From Hyphodiscus hymeniophilus (Eukaryota > Ascomycota > Leotiomycetes > Helotiales > Hyphodiscaceae), in the NCBI GenBank assembly GCA_016508695.1, contig VNKQ01000003.1:620001-684000 (forward strand): 64,000 nucleotides of DNA, in the 5' to 3' direction. Under the pieces are notes generated by a model that worked only from the letters and a program-made list of their open reading frames with translations, was not told the DNA's origin and made no database searches. Below, piece by piece: positions 48,344-58,867 of the stretch (position 1 is its first letter; the number at the start of each line of letters is the position of its first letter). A program made the translations under genes and the position numbers.

Positions 48344-48450
48344 CGCCCATCCGCCCATCCGCCCATTATTCTGCCCATTATTCTGCCCATTCTGCCCGTC
48401 CGAAGTAGCTTCAGTCCCTGCCCCTGCCCCTGCCCCTGCCCCTGCCCCTC
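48344..48450 (+). repeat. CGCCCAT / CTGCCCATTATT / CCCCTG repeat block
   Basis: Three simple repeats lie side by side: CGCCCATC copies, then three CTGCCCAT copies, the first two separated by TATT, then CCCCTG in four perfect copies with imperfect flanks at 48416-48450. Confidence 0.8.
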
Positions 48451-50055
48451 CCAGTCTAAGCCCAATATAGCCTCGTCGCCCTTGGCTTCCCCCCCTAGAT
48501 TCCCTCTAGACTCCTTCTAAAGCCAACCTTGAATCCTCCTTGTTTGTTGCGTGACGACTGGCATGTCCACCACTACTACTGCTGGAACTCCAGACTCCTC
48601 CGTACACTACTACACTACCACCACGACTACTCTACTCCTAGTCCTACTACTGCTGCACTCATACTGTCCTCCTCGGCCATGCTGCTTCCTCTTCCCACAT
48701 ACTGGCTACTACGGATAGTCTGACCCCCCCCAGTATTCTTGTTAGTAGTCTTGTTACTGCGAAATGCTTCGCTCAATCCCCAGGACAAGCAAGACTTAGA
48801 CCCGCCCACCTTTACCACCAACCAACATCACCACCACCATTCAAACCTCCGCTTCATCCATACATCGATCTAACTCCATGTACTTCGTTCGACCTGGTTC
48901 ATACCCTATCGTGGTCCTGCTTAGTCTTGGATCACCCTATCCCCCTGACCCCCCTCCTCTGACGCTGTGTGGCTGCCCATACCTTGCTGGCCCAGTCTAG
49001 CCTCGCCCGACCTAAAGAGAAACCTCCTTTGTTCCTCCACCACCTCCACCACCAAAGGGGGGAAAAATAAACATCCTCACCAAGGAAAAGCCACTCACGA
49101 GACGTGGGATCAACGACATTCCTCCTCTTTGTTCCTCGTCCCCTCGTCTCCATCTCCTTGGTATCCTTCTCGAAAAACACCCCCCGTGGAAAAGGTTATC
49201 GATACACATTTCATCGTATCAATTTCATCATCACCATCACATCCATCAGAGTCGCCTGCTCCGCTGCGTTGACCGATTGACTGTCTTTCGCCGACTCATC
49301 TCAGGATCCGCCCATTACCAACATTACCAATCCCACCACAACCACCACACTCTTCCTCAAAACACCTCCTCCCAACATCACCCGACTGTGCGATCGGACT
49401 GAGCGGGAGCTTACAGATCTCTTCGAAATCCACGTCCTGGGATTGTTTGGTTCGACTTTCCTTTCTTCGAGATACCCGAAGTTCTGTGTACTTCAGCCAC
49501 TCTTTGACTGTCTTAATACAACGCCTCCTCTCACGCACGACTCTCGAGCTGCTTTTTCCAACATCGTCGCACTCGATAATATCAATCTCGGCACCACTTT
49601 CACAACCTGTAAATCAGCCAGTCCTCTGCCCCGGTCATCCTCCTTCAACCTGGAACACGTTCCCGAAATCCGGCTCTTCTGTTCCAGAAACGATTCAAGC
49701 TACATCACCCTACTGTTGAGACCCGTTGTACTCCGTGAGGGAACATAATCAATTGGAGGGATTTCTTGTCACCGCTCGGCATAGCACGGCTGGCGGCAGA
49801 CCACGACGTTACGATTTCTTTATTCACAGGCATCCACCGACGGGTTTCCATTTGGGCTTCCAAACGCAAAAGCCTTCCCTGTACAATTACCAGACCTTGC
49901 GACCAATGCATTCGAAAAGATAGCGTTCGATTATTGTATAATAAGGAGACGGCTCAAACACAACATAATTGTTACGGAAAGCTGGGATCTGCCAGCGCTT
50001 GCAGAGGCTTAACCCCGTTTGTTGGAAGAGGAAGGAGTCACTGCAGTTAGTGCCC

Positions 50056-51234
50056 ATGAAACATCTTCGAAGCGCAATGCGAAGGTCCAAACATCGAAAA
50101 CCGCCTTCACTGTACCTCGCCAAACCTGATATAAGAGAACTATCCCCACGTTCCTCGTCCGTTCTATCGGACTGGGACGCGGACGACGAAGGCTTCATGT
50201 CGACTGGAGAACTGCCAACGTCCAGGCCCCTGAGTCTTTCAATACCAGCGGGTCCATACTGCCCTCGACGGCCAACACTGCAAGAAGTACTAGCGAACAC
50301 TGCGACGACGCCATGGACGCTCAGCGCCTTTATGGCATATCTGTCACAGAACCATTGCTTGGAAACATTGGAATTTACAATGGATGCCAAGCGATACACA
50401 ACACATTATCGTACAATGGTGGCAAGAGATCCTCACACACCACTATCCCCGCATACACGAGATTGCGAGTACGTGAAGATGTTATGGTCAAAATTGGTGG
50501 ATGCGTACATTACACCCAATGCCCCTCGAGAGGTCAACCTACCATCTGATGTCCGAAATCGCCTAATGTCGCTACCTCACGAATCCACCCCCCCGGATCC
50601 TACAGAGCTCGAGCCTGCTGTCAAGATCATATATGAGCTCATGGATGAATCTGTGCTTGTCCCATTCCTGAATTCGGTCGCTCCTGTACGACCTTCGGAA
50701 CCTCTGGGTAGTCCATGGACGTCAAATGAATCCATGATGGATGCATACATGACCGGGTCTCTCGATGAGCGGTCACTATCCCCATCACGGACTCGACAGC
50801 AAAGAGACGACACACCCCCGATCAGTGGGAATGATGTTGTTACTCATTCGTCCACTGGGCCGTCACCGCGACACTCTCACCTGACTGCCGCCTTGAGCCG
50901 CAACTCTACTCGCCTGTCAGCCTACCTCTCTGGCTCTTCTGCTCAATCACCCAGTGAAGGTCCAGAAAGTCTCACAGACGACAGCACTGACTCGCCTTCG
51001 CCATCAGCATCTGCACTTGAGCCCATGACTCCTCCCAACACTCCACCAACTTCGGATACGGGCTTCAGAGATGTTCCACCGGGCACAAGCCCGCAGACAG
51101 TCAGACCCGAAGGCAGCAGCTGGAAGAAGATGGGTGTCAAGCTTGGATGGAAGAAAGGCCGTGGATCAGGTTCACGTTCTGGTGGGCCGCGCTACCGAGA
51201 AGGAAGCGAAGAGAGTGGGAGCAGTGGTTTATGA
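50056..51234 (+). CDS. RGS-domain protein, regulator of heterotrimeric G-protein signalling
   Basis: 392 aa in one exon. The RGS domain at ~72-208 should act as a GTPase-activating protein for a G-alpha subunit in the cytosol at the plasma membrane. Visible signatures: RRPTLQEVLANTATTPWTLSAFMAYL, NHCLETLEFTMDAKRY, the characteristic insert before EYVKMLWSKLVDAYI, REVNLPSDVRNRLM and VKIIYELMDESVLVPFLNSV. The domain arrangement resembles the small fungal RgsA/Rgs2 class. The last ~180 residues are Ser/Pro/Thr-rich and end in a basic patch (SSWKKMGVKLGWKKGRG) that could contact membranes. The ATG at 50056 is the first strong one; the open frame upstream has no ATG-type start. It ends in TGA, and a second long frame follows in phase. 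Confidence 0.88.
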   Translation: MKHLRSAMRRSKHRKPPSLYLAKPDIRELSPRSSSVLSDWDADDEGFMSTGELPTSRPLSLSIPAGPYCPRRPTLQEVLANTATTPWTLSAFMAYLSQNHCLETLEFTMDAKRYTTHYRTMVARDPHTPLSPHTRDCEYVKMLWSKLVDAYITPNAPREVNLPSDVRNRLMSLPHESTPPDPTELEPAVKIIYELMDESVLVPFLNSVAPVRPSEPLGSPWTSNESMMDAYMTGSLDERSLSPSRTRQQRDDTPPISGNDVVTHSSTGPSPRHSHLTAALSRNSTRLSAYLSGSSAQSPSEGPESLTDDSTDSPSPSASALEPMTPPNTPPTSDTGFRDVPPGTSPQTVRPEGSSWKKMGVKLGWKKGRGSGSRSGGPRYREGSEESGSSGL

Positions 51235-51276
51235 GGGCGACAGGTCACGTCATCACCTAATGATATCTTTTCTATT

Positions 51277-52269
51277 ATGCCCCATCCTGTTATTGGACCA
51301 ATGGAACATCCTGTAGCAGGTCTCGCAACTCGTCGGAAGGTCGCCGCAACGCAGCTGGTCCACGGTGATACCAGCTTGAAGCCTAGTGATGCATCGCCAT
51401 TGCTAGAAGCTCATCCTGGCTCTCCTGTGGACTTTAGTCGTCAACGGCCTTCCCTTGCTGCATCACTTTCATCAACACGTTCCGACGGCAGTATACGAGA
51501 CCCACGGTCTCCCAGATCGCCTCGATTGGAGGGCAACATTGAAGACGTCAGAAGGGGTGGCGTGGCCGCAAAAGAAAATGCCTCTGTGGGAGAAGACAGA
51601 GAAGAAAATCATGAGATGAAACCGCCGCATCGGAGGATGCAAGTCACTGCGGTACAGCCCTTTTACATCCCAGCCAAAGTTCCGGAGGAAATCCAGGTCC
51701 AAACAACACCCGTCCCCGGAGACGACAGAATGTCTGTTGACACTGCGATGGAAGAAAGCCTCATGGACTTTGATTTCGAAACAGACAATGGAGTTTGGAT
51801 CTCAGCTCATCCAATTGCCAGCTCATCCAGGACGAGTCTCGCTACTACCACAACAGCCAGCACTCTGATTGATGACCGGTACAGCCATGGGGCGTTGACA
51901 ATCGACACGAGCATTGCGAGTTCAGCCACAAGTATGATCTCCAGCTCAGCAGTAAGCTTTCAGTCGGCGGCAAGTTCGGACATCTATGGCTGGGAGGAAG
52001 AACTGGATCGGAAAGCCAGCATCGAACGGTATAACGTATGGGAGCAAGAAATGGCGCGAAGATTACCGAGCGGTGGCACTATTCTGGGACCACGTGCCCG
52101 AGATGGAATCCAGGACTTCCAGTACAAACGAGGCGGCGAAGGCAGGAGAAGGAGTCTGTTGCACAGGGTCTTAAATCTTTCTGGAAAACGGGTCTCCGAG
52201 GATCCAGGCACGGGCATATCTTCGATATCCTCGCCTTCATCCGCAGACTATCCCACGACCCCTGCCTGA
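51277..52269 (+). CDS. 330-codon Ser-rich frame directly after the RGS gene
   Basis: ATG at 51277 lies 42 nt after the RGS stop, in the same frame, and no stop lies between TGA and this ATG. The sequence has coding character: Ser/Thr-rich, acidic segment MEESLMDFDFETDNGVWISAHP, then SSDIYGWEEELDRKASIERYNVWEQEMARRL, then a basic end (GGEGRRRSLLHRVLNLSGKR). I recognise no domain. It could be a separate gene with a very short spacer, a C-terminal part reached by splicing or stop-codon readthrough, or the product of a sequence error. No strong GTRNGT donor is present just before the TGA. Confidence 0.6.
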   Translation: MPHPVIGPMEHPVAGLATRRKVAATQLVHGDTSLKPSDASPLLEAHPGSPVDFSRQRPSLAASLSSTRSDGSIRDPRSPRSPRLEGNIEDVRRGGVAAKENASVGEDREENHEMKPPHRRMQVTAVQPFYIPAKVPEEIQVQTTPVPGDDRMSVDTAMEESLMDFDFETDNGVWISAHPIASSSRTSLATTTTASTLIDDRYSHGALTIDTSIASSATSMISSSAVSFQSAASSDIYGWEEELDRKASIERYNVWEQEMARRLPSGGTILGPRARDGIQDFQYKRGGEGRRRSLLHRVLNLSGKRVSEDPGTGISSISSPSSADYPTTPA

Positions 52270-55200
52270 TGACCTCCGATTTGATTTTGGACAAGCATTG
52301 TTCCGGCGTTGTTTTTTGAACGAGATATTTTTCCATGTCCTCGACCGCAGGGTCGGAGGCGTACGCCTGGTTTTATTACATTACGAACACCTACACATGC
52401 ACGAAGGGAATGGAAGGGCAAATGGGATTTGCATGCCTTGCATCCAAAAATGGAAAATGGGAGTGGCTCCATCTCGGATTTTTTGCTCGTTTGTTTCTTG
52501 CTGTAGCGGCGCCTGGGAATGAATTGTGAAACAGAGCGTGTTATACATGGTCGGCGTAACGGATTACCCCCTTTGTTGCATTGCATATGGTCGGGTCGAT
52601 GATCGACCGAGTCTGATGATGGTATTTGAGAATATAATACCTACTTGCCTGATGCCCTGAGCCGTGTGCCGTGTGTAGTGTGCCGCTCCTGAGAAGTGAT
52701 AAGAGTGAGTGAGCGTTCTAATATACATCACTCTGATATCGTGCTGCATTCATCGTCTGCTTTCTTGTTCATCCCTCCGCCTCACCCTCCTGCTCCCTCA
52801 TCACATCACATCGCACCTCCTCGCTCCCCGTCCCCCTACGCGATCCTCTCTTCTTCCGACCCAATCGTCTCGTCACGCATGATGCCCATCTCAGCGCTCT
52901 TCTAGCTTTCCTCGCTGTGGGCTACTTGTTGTTCTGAGGAAGACAAGCCATCTTTCCGACGAGTTGGAGAGGGAAGAGGGGGAGAGGAAACGATGGCACG
53001 GGTGGTTCGCGTCATGGGGGCAGTACGAGTACATGAGTCAGTCGGTGAGGTATGTAGGTAGGTAGGTATGGTAGTCACTTACCTTACCTAGCTACATCCC
53101 ATCCGTACGGCGTACATGGAGAGTCGACTCCGCGCCACCCTTACAAAATGCCCTCCCTGCTCACCCTCTCCCATCCTCCAACTCCGCGATCGAGCTCCGC
53201 GGTTGCTTTTCACGCCGCTGCGAAGGAGGTAGGTAGGTGGAGCAAAGGGGGTGGCTTTATCGAGTACCATACCGCCTTACCCACCGCCTACCGCCTTACA
53301 GCGTCCGCCTGGGAACGCACACTTCGCGGAATTCGCAACAAGGCAGCGTGGGGAAACCTGGGACGAGTAAGGTGAAGACTTGATGCAGGCAGGTGGTGTG
53401 GAATTCGAGCATGCTGACCCCGAACGAACGACGGGAACGCCTGTCCTGTCTGGGTACAGGCTTACGCTGATGGCTGAACATGGCATGGCATACTGCACTC
53501 GCGCTGAACGATCGGGATGGTAGACGAGCTTCTGCTTTCCCGTCCATGAACACCTCTGAATCACAAGTACTGTAAGCAAGCTGGCCAGCCAGAGAGACAA
53601 GCAAGCAAGCAAGTTGTCTGAGAGCGTGTCTCTGCTTATAGCTATGGAAATTGCCTTACCGATTAACAGGTGTTTCGCTAAGCGGCTTACTTCGCTGACT
53701 TGTCTTCCAGAGGTTGGGTTGTTCAGCGAGAGGGGCGAAAGGCCTTGAATACGCAAGGAAAAGGCTACTTTGAGTTGAGTATTGTACTTACGCTACCTAC
53801 TTCTCATACCTCACAGTCAGCCCGTGGGAGAGGCTGCGAGGTCTCGCTGCTTTTTCTGCGATCAAAGATCATATGAAGTTCCCTGTTATGAGAAAGCAAC
53901 GTGAGAGGGGTGCCAAGTTGCCGCTGCTTGTCATAGATGGAATTCGTACGAGACGCCGTGGTCATCTCATCGTCTGGTCTCCGTAATTTGCGGGAGACGT
54001 GTTGTGGAATAGCTAGGTTGTGCGAGCCGTTGTACGCGTGTTCTCTTCCTTCTCTCACTTGACTCTCGAGAAGATTAAAAGGACTCTGAATTGAGATATG
54101 GAGAGAAGTGATGGAATTTAAGAGCCTCACGCTTGTCACGCATACAGCCTTGAGAAGAGGATTTCATCGGACGATGGTACGTATCTTGGCTTTGCATCAT
54201 GGCAGTCTGGCAGAGGATTTAGTGGCGGGAACGGTCAAGGTATTCTCACACGCCGTAGGCCACAACTCTGCAAACTGCCGAAGCTGATGCTAGTGCGTGG
54301 TAATCATATGCCTTGCTATACATGTAGTCGTGGTCTGTTCTATCAGAAGACTTTCGCGCAGAGAATATAGCAAATGATCTTGTGAAGTAAGCAGTGCGAC
54401 ATTTTGAATAATGATGATTGATACCTTATATGGACGGCAGAGGAATGCATATTCGACGAGAATCACACATCTCTTCTCCAGAGGAGTAAGCTCGTATTCC
54501 AAGAAAGCCTTTCCTCTATGTGGATTCTCGGAAGGGGATACTCAAGATGTGCAAGCGGCAACGGACGTTCCGTAAAAGACAAAGCTGCAATCGCAGTATT
54601 TCCACCTCCTCTCAGTTTCAAACACCCTAAAAAAACGGGAAGCTACAATTCGACGCCTCCAAGATCACCTCTCATAGTAAGCGACTCATCGGTGAGTGAA
54701 CAGGAACAAGTCACGTAATCAGACGAAGACTTCGCAGTGCACAGGGTAGGGAACCGTAAATCGGCGTACCCTCTCGCCCGAGACAGCACCCCTCTTCAAA
54801 ACGAGTGTTACCATGGGTGAACGTTGTGGTTGATAGGAATGGGTTCTTCATATTGACAACGATGGAAAGAAATTAGAAGTACATTTTGGATTTTGGCACT
54901 GCCCTCTCACGATTTTTCGTTCACACATCATTCTTCGCTCCATACTCTACAGAAAGAGCAAGATCTTGGCGACCTTTTCGAAGCTGGGTTTGGCTCTTTC
55001 CAAACCTTGACTGGCGAACGGTTTCCAATACAAGTAAGAACTCGATAACAAAGCACACCGAGTGAGGTTACTTAAAGGCGAGAACTGTTTTTCACACATT
55101 CATTATGCCAACAGTGTTCTTCTACATGTAGCAAGGCACTCCCGCGATATATGAACCAAACGCACGCTTTGATGCTCCTGGCTCAATATCTGCAGAGTTA

Positions 55201-55357
55201 TACTCGTCAGGCTAAAAAACATATTTATGTACCCCAACACCAATGCCATGCATGCTTTTTCCCAACCGGTGATTCATGCCAGCTATCTGACGTTTCCCGT
55301 ACTGTTTATCATCTCTGTGTACCTTTTAGACTGCGTAGTATTCACACTGCAGCAGTA
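52270..55357. other. 3.1 kb convergent intergenic region
   Basis: It lies between convergent coding regions. It contains GTAGGTAGGTAGG and its complement CTTACCTTACC at 53051-53092, another copy at 53226-53238, and a GCAAGCAAGCAAGCAAG run near 53598-53614. Frames up to 159 codons (53277-53756, minus) lack coding character. Confidence 0.55.
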
Positions 55358-58300
55358 TCAAGCATTCCGTCCCCCACCACCACCAAGCAAGCTCGGCACC
55401 GCCTTCCTACCCACTCTCTTTCCAGGCGTATCGATTCTCGGAACACCCTGGATCGTTCTAGGCTCTTTCATCAAATTCACATCTAATTGCGCCGGGATCC
55501 GACTAACCACCGCCCTATACTCGCCCGGGAACTTCGCAGTCGGTGTAGGCACCGCCGCGCTTCTCCAGAGATGATCGGATGTGTCATCCAGGAAGGATGT
55601 GGTGCGGGAGGATTTTGAGGAGAAGAATGAGGTGCGGCCGCGAGATTTCTTGGCAAGGATTACGGAGTCGAAGAGTTGGATTGCAGGGGAGTCGGAGGTT
55701 TGGATTTCACGTTCGTGGATGAATTCGTTAAAAGCTGGCTGTGTTAGAGTGGAGTTGGATAGAGAAGAACCAAACGGGTCTTACCTTGCGTTTGCTTGAG
55801 CATGACGAGGTACTCATACTGCTCGTGCGGCATGCTTTTCAAGAACCCATCCATGTCGAATCCATATAGCTGTCCACTTTTCTTCTGCTCTCTTGTTGGC
55901 CGGCCTAGGTACTTCCTATACGTGTAGAACAAACTGGCAAAACATCGTACGAATGCAGCGCGAACTCGATCTGCGTGAAAAGCAGCGGGACAGACGAGAG
56001 ATACTTGGCCCAAGCAACGACCGTGTGAGATGGTAGCACAGTTTGAGCATTTGTAAATTCCGTCACCCTCAGCCTTCTCTTCGCATATTGAGCACACTGA
56101 TGAATTGTCTTTTGCTTGCCATACCAAACAATGTCCCTCAACCCAGATGGTTGTGTCGGTATTTCGTACAGGCTGCATCAGCATGTTTGGCATGATGGTC
56201 GATGCGGCAAGGGTAGATGCAGCGTATGTTGAAGGCGCATAGCCGTGCATTGATTTCGAGTCCGTTGACAAAGCAGATGTAGAGAGACTAGATGAGTGGC
56301 CATTGGTGAAGGGTATGCTAGGTCTGCGCAGAGTTGGTTGGCGTTCAACGCCAAACGATGAGCTCCGTCTCGAGCTTCCATCGAAATGAGCTGATCTCTT
56401 CTCCCTCAACGTCGCCGTGAGAGCGAATCCGGAATCATTTCGCGAAATAGGAGTCGTGGGTAGAGGAGGGAAACTAGCTGAAACCGGAGATACCGATGAC
56501 GGAGGGCTCGCTTTAGTTGATTTGCTTGTCGAGGGCCTTTCTACTCGAGTGTGATCATTCTTCGTTTGTAAAAATGCGTTGAAGACCAAGTGTCTTCTGG
56601 CAGCTCTCGTATCTGGTTCGCCAAACGTGGTCGAGTTCTGGCTCGCATATTTTGCAAGCGAACTCGGTGGTGCATTTTGGGTGAATATTGCTTCGTTTTC
56701 GGAGGAGAATGCGTCGTAGGGGAAGGTCTCAATTGCGTAAGGAGGAGGACCGACAGGCACTCCGTATTTGTTGTGATGAGCTGCTGCTAGTTGGAGTAAT
56801 GAGACCAGCTTCCGTCGTTGCTGTTTTGGAAGAGCTACCGGCGCTGATGTTGATTCGATGATATCTTGGTCCAAATCCACCAAGACGTAATCATCGTCTG
56901 GAAGCTCAATATGCTCGTATCTTCGTTCTATACCAACAATATATGGGCAAGGAGCCTCCAGAGCTGATAGCAATCTTGCGGGAAGAACTGGTATGAAAAT
57001 GCTTGCCCACTTTAGTGGATATAGCAGACTCGCCAAAGCTTTACTTGCGAGATATAGCATAGATGTGTGCGATGATAGCAAAATGATCCTCGACTCCGAC
57101 AAGGCGAACTCGAACAAAGCCACAATATTTGGAATACTGAGAGATCGAAATAGTGCATAGAGATCCGTACCCCTAGATTCCGGAAGTTCGTTGGCTGCTT
57201 CTTTCCTAGCAAAGAGCCGTAGTTCTCTCACTGCAAGTTCAACCTGGGTTTTCGAGGATATTGGGCTCAATGCTTCGGTGCAAAGGTTGATCACATATCG
57301 TTCCAGAGGCTGCCAACGGCCAACCTTTGGTGAACTTGGCGGAACTCTCATCACACCTCCATCAGTCATGGGCACAACGACAGCTCTTAGCCACTCTTTC
57401 CAGAAGCTTGTCAGACTAGCATCGCGACCGAGAACTCCATATGCTCTCGGCGTCCAGAGCCCAGTCTCACCATCCGTCAATCCATCGATCTTCGCAGCTG
57501 CGCCATGTCGAACAGGTCGTAACATATCCGTCATGAGACCAATCTTTTCCTCCACGGCGCTGATTTGCTCTTCCAAATTCTCTCTCGCTGCTGAACCCGA
57601 AACGGCAGAGGGCAATCTTGCAAGCAACAGAGATAAATTCGCTCTCTCAGATGCCAATCGTTCTCCCAAACTCGCCGCAAGCTCCCGTTCTTCGTTCGTC
57701 ATATGTGCCTGTCTCCACTGCTCGCACTGTCTTTCCACATTGGCTGCAGCATCTGAATTGAGGGCATCCACACAGTAACACAAATTCCATATATCTTCGA
57801 ATTGTCGTCCGATGTCATAGCGAATCCGTGCCATGTTGACCGAGGTCTTTCATCTGCTGATAATATGTTGATATCGTTGGGAAATGCAAACATCGGCACG
57901 TAATCTGGGAATCTGCCTCTTCTCTTCACCTCATCTGTTGCGTGCTTCGGTGGGTATCTGTCGAGGAGAACCGGTTCGAAACGGCGTCTCAAGGGGTGCA
58001 TTTCAGGGTCGGTATTTAGTGGCTCGGGGGGAGGGATGACGGAATTGTAGTTGCTCAATCTTCTAGACGTTCGTACGGAAGCTGGCAGCATGTTAGCATG
58101 GCTCTTGCAAAATGCACGAGTGTTTCATCATTCCTGGCCCAAGGCTTCCAGAAATCAATGCAACTCCCTGTGCTCCCTCAGTAGAGTCAGAATTCTCACT
58201 CACCATTTCTCTGAATCGTCGGCGGCTGCCGCTTCGCACTATTCATATCTCTGAAGCTGATTCTCCGACGGATACTCCCACCCACACTTCGCAGAGGGCT

Positions 58301-58867
58301 CCGTCTTCCAGCAGCAGGCCCCATGTTCTCCTGATCCTCAACTCGCAAACGATCTGCCCTCGGATTCACCATCGGTGGCCTGGATTTTGGGGGTGCTCCA
58401 GCGCTAAAGCTGAGATCATCCAAAAAGTTCTCCCTCTCATTCGCAAACTTGAACAGCGCCCGATCAAAGTCAAAGTCATTCATTCCAATCCCACTGCCAT
58501 TGACACTCTCTGGAACATCCCCATTGCCATTGATATTGGAACCCTTAATAGTAATTGAGCTGCGATTGCTCCTCGTCGGCTCCAGCTCATCAAGCGTTTG
58601 TATCGAGTTCCTAGCATCATTGCTCAACTTGCTCAACCGATTCCACGAATTCTGTCTCGAGTGACGCGCTGTAGCTCTGCTCGGAGGTGAAGCAGGTGTA
58701 TCTCCTTCGGCGCCCTCCTCTATAGTAGCTTCGACGGCTGGAGAAGGTGGGCCATTGCTGTTTCCGTTGGGCAGCGGGGCAGTCGCGAAGACATGGTCGC
58801 TGTAGGATAGAGAGTCGATTCCAGCTATCCAGAAGTAGTCTGCCAAAGGAGCTGAAGTGGGATCCAT
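55358..58867 (-). CDS. DENN-domain protein with C1 zinc finger; apparent one-base frameshift
   Basis: Probable Rab guanine-nucleotide exchange factor. Exons: 58867-58204 (disordered, Ser/Asn-rich, 221 codons), 58081-55785 and 55734-55358; about 1,112 aa if the break is bridged. The upstream DENN begins at ~277 (GRFPDYVPMFAFPNDINIL, STWHGFAMTSDD, IYGICVTVWMP). At ~57762 the frame shifts by one base, and the next frame continues with the family sequence NSDAAANVERQCEQWR. The core DENN lies at ~480-620 (FEFALSESRIILLSSHTSML, YPLKWASIFIPVLPARLL, PCPYIVGIERRYE). A C1-type zinc module at ~865-915 has HCLVW, CSICEEK, CSNC and HGRC. Exon 2 is 2,297 nt, one short of closing in frame. Either the base is missing in the assembly or the gene is broken. 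Confidence 0.88.

Larger units (their letters stand above)
41165..50055. other. 8.9 kb region without a convincing gene, upstream of the RGS gene
   Basis: It is the largest gene-free stretch of the window, between two divergent genes. Open frames reach 178 codons (42422-42958, very basic, non-ATG start) and 152 codons (47485-47943). None has domain character or clear splice partners. From about 47950 to 50055 the sequence is C/T-rich with several short tandem repeats, as in a long fungal promoter and leader. I see no transposon ends or tRNA. Confidence 0.55.

Noticed and set aside
53277..53756. 159-codon minus-strand frame
   Set aside because: Cys/Ser-rich without domain pattern, no plausible promoter context, and it overlaps repeats.
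55227..55574. 115-codon plus-strand frame with two apparent membrane helices
   Set aside because: It lies opposite the last exon of the DENN gene (55734-55358), whose splice site and frame are well supported. The hydrophobic look is an antisense effect.
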